This document shows, piece by piece, positions 12,665 to 23,267 of a stretch of 64,000 nucleotides of DNA. Numbering within the stretch: position 1 is the first letter of the stretch; every line of letters begins with the position of its first letter. Source of the DNA: Rhyacophila brunnea (taxonomy: Eukaryota > Arthropoda > Insecta > Trichoptera > Rhyacophilidae). The translations under genes were made by a program, and so were the position numbers. A model generated the notes under the pieces. That model had not been told where the DNA came from. It saw nothing but the letters and a program-made list of their open reading frames with translations, and ran no database searches. The DNA is taken from NCBI GenBank assembly GCA_022495005.1, contig JAGYXB010000455.1, positions 62,001 to 126,000 on the forward strand. Direction: 5' to 3'.

Positions 12665-13180
12665 ATTCCGGATACGGTTATATTGAGCATTAGTTTTTCA
12701 ATTTTACTACGTATAATTTAATAGTCATAAATAATATTGACAAATAATAAAAGACCTGCATAGGTAGCCAAAAACTTTTCATACGATTTTTTTTAAATTA
12801 TAGTGAGTTGCTTTTCATTGTAATATTACTATAAACATGAATTTGCGTGATATAACGTAATTAAGTTACTGTAAATAATACAATAAAATTATATTTGTGT
12901 ATGTATTCATATTATGGTGACAGTGTGTCGATCGAATAACATGTGAAAATATAAATATTAGGTGCCAAATAAAAGGATTTCTGCGTTCAGTAAAATCTAA
13001 TTATGAATGGTATGCATAGTTGACACTATTGACAGTTTACAAAAATAATAAATAACATGGCATCGTTGCTTTTGGCGATCAAAGTAGTGATATTTTTAAA
13101 ATTTTGACGTTTTTTAATTGAAATACGACTGTTAAAAGTGCTTTTTTGGTGGTGTCTTTGAACGTAGATATAATATATAC
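12665..13180. other. AT-rich stretch, nothing recognised
   Basis: No supported feature. Confidence 0.4.
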
Positions 13181-13185
13181 ATCAT

Positions 13186-13702
13186 GAATACAGTGTCTCT
13201 AGCATTTGAAAACAATCAATTGGTGTTCAAATTTAATAAACTATATCTTTTATTTAACGAATAATTCATAAGATTTGAGAATGTAACATTCTAAAAATTG
13301 AACACGCATAATTTGAAAACATTTCATGTAAATATACCCACTAGACTTTTTTTAAAGCACTTTTGAGCGAATTCATCAGTTACAGGTTCAAGTCCCGTCG
13401 GGGTTTTTTTTTTTTTTTTTAAACAACATTTTTTCTACTCGATAATATGCATGAGTTTTTTTTTAAATTATGTATGTTCAATATATAGAATGTTACATTC
13501 TCAAATCAAAAGAATTATTCGTTGCATAAAAAAAAATAATTATTAAATTTTGAAATTCAATTGACTGTAAATTCTAATGGATTCAAGCTCTGTACTATTC
13601 CATTTAAGTCAGTGTGTGTTCAAATTCAAATTCCATCGAGTACCTTCAGTCGATAGTATTAATATCAATTGACTGTGTTCAAATACTAGAGACACTGTAT
13701 CC
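13186..13702. mobile_element. fold-back element with nested inverted SINE-B pieces
   Basis: The outer inverted repeats of 37 bp have four mismatches: ATACAGTGTCTCTAG at left and its complement at right. A second, inner inverted pair follows: ATTTGAGAATGTAACATTCT (about 13275-13294) against the ATGTTACATTCTCAAAT block near 13488-13504. Both inner arms match the tail of SINE-B copies at 30.1, 42.1 and 45.0 kb. The loop holds a B-box-like GGTTCAAGTCCCG, again from SINE-B. The structure looks like a MITE into which two oppositely oriented SINE-B segments were captured, or a SINE-B inverted dimer flanked by TIRs. Confidence 0.6.
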
Positions 13703-13784
13703 ATCTTCATTTAATATACAAAACCGATAGCCAACATTGTAACGCAATTTGATAGGCATTTCATGTAATAACTACTTTTTAAAA

Positions 13785-13872
13785 TTCGTCGTAATTCAGT
13801 AGGATGACCGTAGCTTATTTAGAAAAGCACACTGGCGCAAATCCAACAGTTAGTCCAGTCTAGTATCGTATT
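13785..13872 (+). mobile_element. SINE-B head fragment
   Basis: GTCGTAATTCAGTAGGATG followed by CCGTAGCTTATTTAGAAAAG matches the 5' head of the fuller SINE-B at 30140. The copy decays before the B box. Confidence 0.55.
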
Positions 13873-13874
13873 TT

Positions 13875-14650
13875 TTTCTAAAACATATTTTTTCTAGGGG
13901 GTATATAATAATATGCATAAGATGTTTAAATGTAAGTACATATGTTTTCAAATACTGCATATGTTGTTATACTAGTAAAACTTTTAAATCATTGAATAAT
14001 AAAATTATTAGAATATCATATTTAATTCATAATCACTAAATTAGTAATAATTGCCTAATAAAAAGCTGAAATCAGTAAAACAATTGTGACATAGTTTCTA
14101 TAAGACGATATCACAAAAAAGTCAATTAACATATTCTTGTCTTTATTGTTAAAAAAACAATTCAAACGGCTGACGAAAGCTATCCATCAATTGTTGTGAA
14201 TTAGACTTGAGTAGGGTGTACACACCGTTTGTTAATTTCTGGGACGTCATCTGTTTACGCTCCACGCAATTAGTTTAATTCGCTTTGCCAGGTTAATTTA
14301 TTTTAGTCACATGTATAATTGACGCTAAGTTGGTGAAGAGAGGCGGGTGGGGGTGGTCTCTCTTGCCTAGTGCAAATACAGGTACAGATTTAAGCGAAAA
14401 ACACAAAGGGGGAAACGGGCAATACGGCTCGCTACCCTGTGAACGCTATCCGGGCAGAATATAAACAATAATAAAATAATCTTGAGGATTTCAAAAAAGG
14501 TCAAGCGGATAGGTATTAAGAGTAAAGCCAAGACTAGAAAAAGTTTTAGAAGATTGCGCTAACAACCAGGCAACTTGTATCGCACAAATAGAATAAAATA
14601 GCAATAGAAGAGAGGTCTAAGTAAAATTGTACTATTATAATAGGCAAGAA
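13875..14650. other. unassigned sequence
   Basis: No gene or family match. A slightly G/C-richer patch at 14330-14460 may be an old repeat but cannot be named. Confidence 0.35.
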
Positions 14651-14654
14651 CTAA

Positions 14655-15342
14655 ATACATGCCTGTCTATGTCATACCACGAGAAGGCGCACCAAAGTTA
14701 GATATTGGTGCATACAAGTTTGATACGATCGACAGTTTCATATACCTTGGTTCTCTCGTAACTCGACATAATTATAGTACACAAGAAATCAACAAGAGAA
14801 TCATGTCTGCGAATAAATAATGCTACTTTGGCCTGTTAGGACATTTTAAGTCCCGCATACTATCTCACCGAACTAAAAGCACTCTTTACAAGACACTTGT
14901 AAAGCCAGTGCTCACCTACGCATCGAAAACCTGGACATTAACTCTGCGAAATGAACGAGCTCTGAACATCTTTGAAAGAAAAATTCTCCGCCGTATATAT
15001 GGACCGATCAGGGACGGCACCAATTGGAGGAGAAGATATAATGCTGAGCTCTACGGACTGTATAAAGATTGCAGCGCAGTTCAATCAATTAAGATTGGGA
15101 GACCACGATGGCTATGTCATGTGTACCGTATGAATGACAATTAACCGGCAAAGAAAGTGATCCAATAGGGCGTAGAAGAAGAGGCAGGCCAAAGATTCGC
15201 TGGTTGGATGGAGCTGCCAGTGACTGCCGTATTCAAGGGGACCGAATTGGAAAGCGGCCAAACTGGATATGGACAGGTGGAGGTAGCTATTGGAGGAGGC
15301 CAGGACCCACACCGGGTTGTCGCGCCCCTGATGATGATGAAG
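14655..15342 (+). pseudogene. RTE-like LINE 3' remnant with GAT tail
   Basis: Conceptual translation gives the end of a non-LTR reverse-transcriptase ORF: FDTIDSFIYLGSLV (the post-palm YLGS motif), a stop in NK*CYFGL, then LYKTLVKPVLTYASKTW, ERKILRRIYGP and GRPRWLCHVYRM. The YLG, Y-(A/G)-(S)-K-TW, R-RI-G and LGHV-R order is typical of the region C-terminal to the RT palm in RTE/BovB-like elements. The copy ends in GATGATGATGAAG, a short tandem tail as in RTE elements. Stops and the loss of everything upstream make it a dead, 5'-truncated copy. Confidence 0.75.
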
Positions 15343-15344
15343 TA

Positions 15345-17385
15345 AAATTGTTTTGCCTTGACAGTGTTTTTAAAATTGTCGATTCTTTCGTATATTAATT
15401 AATAATCACAAAATGATCCATAATCTACCAACGAAGTAAAATTTTAATTTATCTCCAACTAAATTCAAAATAATCAATGATTGCATCGTTATTTTTAAAT
15501 TGGGATAGGTTATCATTAAACATTTTTCTTTTTCAATTATAAGAATTTAAGGAAAACGTAGCGCATTTGAAAAATCTGATCAATAAAATGTAATCGTTAT
15601 GCATATAAAACATAATTTCTTAGTGAATTAAGAAAAGCTACCTATATACTATATAGATAGTTGTAGTTTCACATTTCGTTTCAAATGTTTTTTGATAAAG
15701 TTCAGACGATTAAAAACACACACTTAAAACTAATTGTTGTTATTCATACAGCCTTGTAAATCTTTCAAAATCATCATAGGTATTTTGTTTTATTAATATT
15801 GAAAAAAATTTGGAATGGACTAAGTGTCTCGAAGCCTTGCAATTTTTTATGTTACAATAAAGCTTCCTTCATGACGTAAACATAAATCATTTCAACATAA
15901 CGACTACATAATATTATCTGCTACTGGTCAAAATATGAACAATATACTGATATTATGTACCTTGTTTGTGTTAATTAAAATGTTTAATTGCCCATTTCTT
16001 AAAACTGTAGTTAAGCATATACACCCCCTCCCCTACCCAGTACCTGACTTATTAAGTTAAGACAAAGTACGTTGATATTAAGCTTTGATGGAAGATTATA
16101 ATATAATTAATGATATAAATTTATTTTCGTATGAATATAATGTAATATTGCGTAGGTATTGAGAAAATAATTAATATATTTGACATAAGTTACTCGAGAA
16201 AAGATGATTTTCTTTATTATGTATTTGATATATGTAAATTTTTATTTTTTTTCTGGAATAAACCTTTTACATTGATCGTTTTTTGCTATCCAGATGTTGT
16301 TTTAAGTCATTTTTAAGATTCATAATATTGAAACAAAGTTTTTTTTTTGTTAATTATACTTTATCTCAGTTATATCGGCAACTGTTTCGGGCTATAAAGT
16401 CATCTTCTGAATGGTTGACTTTATTAATGTACAGGTACTTATCATTTCTTAATCCTTAATAACTATCATAGTACTGTATTTGTATAATGGATGTTTTATG
16501 CGTATATACATCAGATTTAGGTATTGTAGGTATGAATTAAAGCTTTCATAAAAAAATATTTTCATTAGTTAACGCATATATACTAGAATATTTTGATCTT
16601 CTTTCTCCTATTTAATATATCTTGTAGGTACTTATATAAATAATGAAAATACCAAAAGGCACAATCCGGGTCGCAAAAAAACGATCGAAAATGACTGTAC
16701 TGTTTTAATGATTACAACCGGTTTCACTTACCAGCTACTTTATGTACTTCACTTATATTTCTTATCTATACTCCTGATCCTTTGAATCGTTTATTATGTA
16801 ACAACTATCAGTTCATATAAATTTCAGTAGTTATTTTATTAAATAAATGGAAATTATAAAATTATTGAGAGCCCATCACTCACGTCAAGATTATTATTAA
16901 TATGTAAGTTTTAAATAAATTTAAATAAAATCATATAATTTAATTATGTCACTAGGTTCCTAAATACAAATTAATATTAGCTTATTGACCGTTCAACTTT
17001 ACTAAAAAGAACCGAGATCGACTCTCATTTGCGTTGGAAGTTTAATCACTGTCATGAAAAACGTATTATATTATTTAACATAAAAACTTTCAAACATCTT
17101 TTTGATAGACCATAAAAACCGCGATTGATAATAAAAAAAAATAATTTCAATTTTTAAACACTAAAAAAACACCCCCCAAAAAAGATAAAACGATCATCTA
17201 AACCGCTGTAAAACAAAATAAAAAAAACGGGGTCGCATTTAATTATAATCTGACGTCATTGTAATATTTTATAACGAATGTTTTTTTTTATTAAAATGAA
17301 AATATAATTATTACTTATTTAAACGACGTGCACTTGTCACTGGTGAAAGTTATTTCGGTAAATGTTCGGCTTGTAATATGTAAGT
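15345..17385. other. AT-rich stretch, nothing recognised
   Basis: About 2 kb without recognisable coding sequence, repeat family or RNA gene. Confidence 0.45.
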
Positions 17386-17439
17386 AAAGTCGTACGAATT
17401 ATTTATAGTCAAACATATCGAGACGAAAATAGAGCTTTT

Positions 17440-17590
17440 GTATGCATGCGTCCGATCTGAATGCAACGCGCTTTGGAACTAAGTCTACATCCCTTTGAGA
17501 GCTTAAAGTCCAGACGGGATGCGGCGCACGCGCACGAAAGCTCGCGGATATTGTAACAAAGTAAGTTTATATTCATTGTATGGAAAATGT
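17440..17590 (+). promoter_or_regulatory. possible first exon or promoter patch (weak)
   Basis: A local G/C-rich island (GATGCGGCGCACGCGCACG around 17519-17537) in very A/T-rich sequence is followed by a good splice-donor-like AAAGTAAGTTTA at 17559. This could be a non-coding first exon. No TATA box and no coding frame are visible, so it is only a candidate. Confidence 0.2.
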
Positions 17591-17796
17591 TTCTTCTTTG
17601 TTAATTTTCAAAAAGCTCTCGATGAATTCTTATCAAACGCTCGGCTGTCTCAAGTTTTGGGAAAGAATGTCGGAATAACATTTTATTAATAAAATTTATT
17701 TACATTGCTTTGTAAGGCAGCAATGTGAATATTTCGAATAGAAAACAGGCGAACTTTCTCAATTATTAATTGTAAAAAATCTCTTTAAAGTAATAA

Positions 17797-17834
17797 TATT
17801 ATTAATAATATTAATATTAATATTATTAATAATA
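17797..17834. repeat. perfect 38-bp A/T palindrome
   Basis: The sequence reads identically on both strands from 17797 to 17834 without a loop; its core is TATTAATATTAATA. It is composed only of A and T. Confidence 0.85.
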
Positions 17835-17839
17835 AGTAT

Positions 17840-19532
17840 AGTTAAAAAGCATCATTAGAATTTTTTGCGGATGGATTCCTAGATTTATGTACAATATATT
17901 ATTAAAATATAATTAATACTACTAACACATTAAAAAGTAATAATAGCCAATGACTAGCAATTAAAATTACCCACTTTGATATTAGAATATCGATGAAAAT
18001 TCTATACGCGTAATAATCACGAGTCATATTCTCAAGTTGATAATACAAAGAAGATATATTTTAATATAATCTGTTTTCACTTTGACAGGAGTAAGGTAAC
18101 AGTAAATGAACAATGTGGCCTTTTGTAACATCAAAACTGAAGATGTAATATTGTATTTATGCGGATAAGTCCTAGTGATCAAAGACTTGCCCAAATCTTC
18201 TTTAATTTTAACGGATTCCACCTTGCTGCAAAATTCAAGCCAGAGTCTATTCATTTCTATCAATGTAGGATAAACTTCATTGATAAGGAATATTTATTTT
18301 TAATTTTGGTCATCAAGTTTGGCGCATATACATAGAAAAAAGACGTATGAATCGAGAATAGTGAATGAAATTAGACATGGTTCTCATAGAGTAGTGAATC
18401 GACTTTCAATTAAATAAGTATGTTGATTCAGCTCCCAATTATAAACATTGATTTTTTTTTTGAAAATATTACACAAAATTTAAAAATGTAACGTTTCGAA
18501 TGAAATTTTACTATTAATTTATCTTGATTTATCTATATGTCTGTTTGTAATGCATAAGAGAAGACTTATTATCAAAATGTGTAGGATGAAGCGAGGCAGA
18601 AAGAAGTTGAGAGAAAACACAAGTAAACGAAAAATATAATTTTAACAAATAAACTGACTTGATTATAAAGGAATCAATTATTATATATATAGTAGTATAT
18701 AAAAGTTTATCGTACCTAAGCTTACAGTGCAACACTAGTATTTAGAGAATAGAAACAATATTAAACGACATTATAATTATTAATTTGTGATAGATCGATA
18801 GAAAGATATAACGAAATACGATGTCGGATGGGAAACACGATTTAAAAAATCATATATCCCTGAAAATGTCAATTTCCATAAGAACATTTTCGAAGCAAAT
18901 TGAAGAAATTTCAGGAGTGGATAAAAATATATAAGTGAAAGTATTAAAAAAATCAACAAACGACAACGAAAATGTCGACAGGTGTTTTTGCTATGTGGTA
19001 TTTGGTCTAGTTACATATTATTATAATTAATAGTAATAAAGTTTAAAACACCTTCTTATTTTTTTTTCATTTGAATGAACACACAATTTTATATAAATTA
19101 TTATGATAGTCGTAGAAAGGAATGATTTTACTACGGAAGTTATATGTTTTATCAATGGAATTCCAGGCAATTCCAATTTATCTTTCTGTCATCTTGATAC
19201 TAAATGTTAATGAAATTTCAGTATTATCTGCTGACTTTTTTAGACACCGGAAATCAGTAGGTATTTTATACTTTCATCATTTGAATTATTTGTCATCACA
19301 CAAAATAAACTTAATTTTGGAAAAAATCAACATTTTCGTTATTCACTATCCTGATGTAACATAATATATAATATATATAGAGCAGTGTTCCTCAACTGCC
19401 AGCCAAAATTAAATAAAGTATATTTTACGTAAAATCCCATTTCTTAATATCAAAAATTTCTGAAAACAATTTCACAAAACAAAACTTAAACAATGAAACG
19501 TAACAACGGTTGCAAAATTATTCTTTTATAAA
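17840..19532. other. AT-rich stretch, no gene recognised
   Basis: Open frames of 60-80 codons on both strands have no motif or codon bias that I trust. A lone hAT-like end (AGTGTTCCTCAACTGCCAGC) is visible near 19384, without a partner. Confidence 0.4.
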
Positions 19533-19540
19533 ACTTGTAA

Positions 19541-20168
19541 CTAGGGATTCCAATCCCGAGATCCTGAATCCCGGGATCCCGAACTATTTTCGATACCTAT
19601 GAATTCCAGGATTGGTAAACATAATCCCGAAATTTTCGGGATTGTTTTTTTTAATCATTTTTTATGGAAAATAAAATTAAAACGAAAATTTGATAATATA
19701 TAAATACATTATAAATAATCTTATTATATTATCTTTTCATAAATAAATAAAACTGTTTTACTTTCACATCTTTATTTATATAACAATATTATTTACTCCA
19801 TTAAACCTACGTATTTCCAAGATTGAACTTCTTTTCTTCTTTCGACCATGTCCGATCTTAATAGGATCATATGGGCCTCCACAGAGTAGAGGTTTGTATT
19901 GACAGATTTTGTTTTTTTACGAGAAATGGGTGTCAGCCACTTGGACTATAACGCCGTGGATCCCAGGTTTGAATCCTTGGTCTGGCAAATACACATATAT
20001 TGAACTTACACAATATTAACAATAAATGTCTTAAATAGTATAAATTATACTAGATTTATTTTTGACCGATGTTATCAATGTTATTTGTGTACATAATTTT
20101 TTTTAAATTAACTATTGAAAAAAAAGCCAATCCCGGGATCAAAATTTTGGCTCGCGATTGGATTCCCT
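19541..20168. mobile_element. hAT-type element (AGGGATTCC ends) with nested SINE-A
   Basis: The left end CTAGGGATTCCAATCCCGAG mirrors the right end, whose reverse complement is AGGGAATCCAATCGCGAG. GATCCCGGGAT-type blocks pair further in. The octamer ACTTGTAA flanks both sides (19533-19540 and 20169-20176), a perfect 8-bp duplication. The interior lacks a transposase and contains a separate SINE-A insertion at 19831-19998. Confidence 0.8.
19831..19998 (-). mobile_element. SINE-A insertion with 5' inversion (twin-priming pattern)
   Basis: From 19831 to about 19940 the SINE-A 3' part lies in minus orientation (CGACCATGTCCGATC, then GGGTGTCAGCCACTTG). It then switches abruptly to the tRNA-like head in plus orientation (CCCAGGTTTGAATCC at 19965-19979, then GGTCTGGCAAATACACATA). 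The middle part of the SINE is missing at the junction. ATTGAACTT flanks the whole block on both sides (19822-19830 and 19999-20007), so both parts entered in one event. Inverted 5' end, loss at the junction and a shared duplication are the hallmarks of twin priming during target-primed reverse transcription. Confidence 0.75.
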
Positions 20169-20214
20169 ACTTGTAATAAGACTGCATTTTTTGCTGACTG
20201 GTAAAATGATATCC

Positions 20215-20960
20215 TTTCTTCTCTCTTTCTTTCTTGTTAGGGTTATCACGCTCCAGCATTGAGGCATAGAGCAAGCACAAGTTACCGTAATGTGAAACAT
20301 GCAGCATGTCAATCGCTTTTATAAGACCGCTACAGGGTACGAGAGAGTCGGTCACGGCAATGCCCACGGAACCCATAAGGTTGTGCCACAAGGATACGGA
20401 GTGTTGCACTCTCTAGCGGTATACGGGGCACACGTCCCAGCTACGTGAAGCATCTCTACATGACTTAGCCAATCATCGAGAGCTGCCATATCCGCTCACT
20501 AACTCGAGTGTTTGTAATGCGGTCGTACCAATGCATCCCTAAAATTTAGTAGAGGCATTGATTCTCAAAGCTTAGAACTCGGGGATTTTGAAGCTCGATA
20601 AGATGCTGTATCTTACAGTCATCTAGAAACACAGGTAGCACGCGTTGAACAAATAACATTTAGTTCTTTCTATTTGACCTGTATGCGACTCCAAGTTGAC
20701 TGAACGCAGACTCTACACCTATGCCTATTCAAAGTTCACTTGAAAGATTGCCATCATCGGAAACTGTGGTATCTAAGGATTTGAACTTGGTTACCATCTT
20801 GAGAGGCAGATCGGAAGCCTGTAAATAAGTGTCGGCGTTAATACATGCAGCACTGTACCTGGAGATCAGCGTGACTATTCATGGTTACTTCCAACTGTTC
20901 AGTAATCGAGTCAAATATGACTGCATCATCTATGTAGATACTACAGTCGTGCAGTTTTAC
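20215..20960 (-). pseudogene. RTE-like LINE fossil, RT palm to C terminus
   Basis: Minus-strand translation retains the reverse-transcriptase catalytic box as YIDDAVIFDS (about 20907-20936), then LPLKMVTKFKSLDTTVSDDG (equivalent of the KYLG motif region) and SFENQCLY*ILGMHWYDRI (about 20530-20575). The last parallels the LSFENRCLRRILGVRWYDF stretch of the large element at 36.6 kb, so both belong to related families. Several stops and frame changes are present. The frame at 20167-20409 is an out-of-frame portion of the same fossil, not a gene. Confidence 0.7.
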
Positions 20961-21059
20961 TGTTGTGTAAATAAAAGGGTTAATTTAATAAAGTATGCGG
21001 CTTTATATAAAACAAACGAACAAAAGATAATATAACAAAAGTTTTTCACAAATTGAGAA

Positions 21060-21290
21060 ATCGGAGGTTTTATAAGCATTGTAATTGGTGGCGCGTTTAG
21101 CAGTGGACTGTAATTTTAAGGTGATGCTGGATGGTTCCGGATCTAGGAGGGGGAGGAGGTCAACGGGATGCCAGAGACTAACCTTTATGTTGAGAGAGCT
21201 GGCACGTGCTGGGGCCGGTTCGGTGTTAACACACTCACGCACTGGTAAAGTAACAGACGATACAGTTTGATAGACGATATATGAAGTTGA
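21060..21290. repeat. probable LINE 3' fragment
   Basis: The phrase GCGCGTTTAGCAGTGGACTG resembles the non-coding 3' end of RTE-like elements. It is followed by a G/C-richer tract and, at 21293-21306, a TGATGATGATAG run that could be a tail. Assignment is tentative. Confidence 0.3.
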
Positions 21291-21309
21291 TGAATGATGA
21301 TGATAGGTT

Positions 21310-23265
21310 ATGTGAATGATGGACGCGACGTTCGCTCAAACCGTAACAGACATAGTGCAGCGAAGGTCGAATAGATATGTTTTGAGTCACTCAGTAGTTT
21401 ACGCGATGCGGCAACACGCACCCGTTCGTTGTCTTGAGCTAACTAAACATAACTTTCATCACGGTCGATCATGATTCGTGACTGGTGGTATTGTGACAAT
21501 AATTGGGGATTTGACGTTGGTGGAAAGAAAAGGCGAATGCGAATATAAATGGCACAACCAATAATAATATATGAAACTACATGTTATACTCCCCATAGGT
21601 ATACGTTGTATATAAATACTATCGTATATACATACCATTATTATTAAGCAATTATACGTATAGTATTGCATCATCCAATAATGAGAGTATTAAAAACAAA
21701 TCGGAAAACCACAGAGCATGCTATTTCATCAAACCGAAAATTAAATTGATCAAATTAGTGTAGTGTGTGACAGCGCTGAATCAATTTAAATCCTTTGCCA
21801 GATCTACGGCGAATTTATTTTGTTACGTAGGTACTAATTTCAATTCGCAGTCAACCCTTGGTGGACATTTTTGGGGAGGTGACTGCTACGTCAGTAGCAT
21901 ATAGGGCTAAACGCAAACTAATCCCTCTGACAAAGAAGGTTTATGAATATATGTAGTAGCCAAAAGGTAAATCTTTAAAATAAATATATAAATATTTAAT
22001 ATATTATATTTATCTCAGATCTTAACAGAAAAATATTTCCTGTTTTTATAACTAAAAAAATATCAAAATTTAATCTAAAAATTGAATATAATATCCAGGG
22101 TATACTGTCAGATTGCATTAGGTCAGTTTTTAATGGTTTTCTGTTTTAAGTGCCAAAATGTATAAAATTTTACGCACTACGTCCTGGTAAAACGCATTAA
22201 GTCATATGGTGTATAGTTTTGAAAATAAAAACATTATTAAATCATATTGTTATTTTTATATGACTTAATGCGTTCTGCGTGTACGAAATACAGGATTTGT
22301 AGCATGCAATATCTATCAAGTCACAAATAGCTAACAAGAAAGACGGTGATGCCGGTTAAACGATTATAAGCATTGTCTAGTTTAGAGTTCCATTAACTAC
22401 TATTCATATGTTAATCCAGTTCACATAATCATAAAATATTATAAGTCTTAGATAAAGATGACGTGAGAAATCACAACAAGAAATCAAAGAATTTATTTTA
22501 AAATTATTATGACAAAAATTTATACAATTATTTTGTGAAAAAAAATGGTTTTCATTATTTTAATACAAAACTTCCTGTTATTAGTTATGTGTTATTTTAT
22601 ATTTATTATAAAATTGGGTATGTATCTTTTTTTAATTCAGCCAATGTACTCGTAGAACTTCATGACTTGGCGTTATGATGAACACGTTTATAATATCGTT
22701 TTACAATTTCTAACTTGTTAGTAAATGCGATTTGTAAGCTTTGAGTTAATCAAATTTGAAGGTTGAATCCAAAATATAACCAATGTTGGTATATATAGCA
22801 GACACAGTTAGCGAGAAGGCAGTTAAATGCTAAAACTGATTTCTTATACTGAGATTCATACTTAACAAAATACGTTTTTATGTAGAATTTTACAATATGT
22901 ATTCATAAGAAAGAAGCTACGAGTACTTATACGTTTTATTTTACAAAAAATAGGAAATAGCGTTTTGTTTCCAGAGCCTTCAATTGAAGTATATGTTATA
23001 TTGAAGATACAGAGTATATAATAGTAAAACAATGAATATTAAAGTAAAAAACATAGGTGATTTTAATAACTGTCATACGATTTCGTTTCATGAAATATGA
23101 ATATTGTGGATGTAATGTTAGTTAAAATGAAGTTGTAGGTTTAGGTACGTATAAGTATTTTATGTTCAGTTTCATGTTTAATGGATTCTATAAGCCATGA
23201 ACTATAATAATTATTAACATGTATAGTTTTTTGAAAAAAATGCTGAATATATTTCAATAACTTGT
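21310..23265. other. unassigned sequence with one 17-bp inverted repeat
   Basis: No gene recognised. AACGCATTAAGTCATAT (22191-22207) has its exact complement at 22258-22274, with 50 nt between, which could be the core of a small MITE or a regulatory hairpin. A GCATTAGGTCA variant lies just upstream, near 22116. Confidence 0.4.
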
Positions 23266-23267
23266 AT

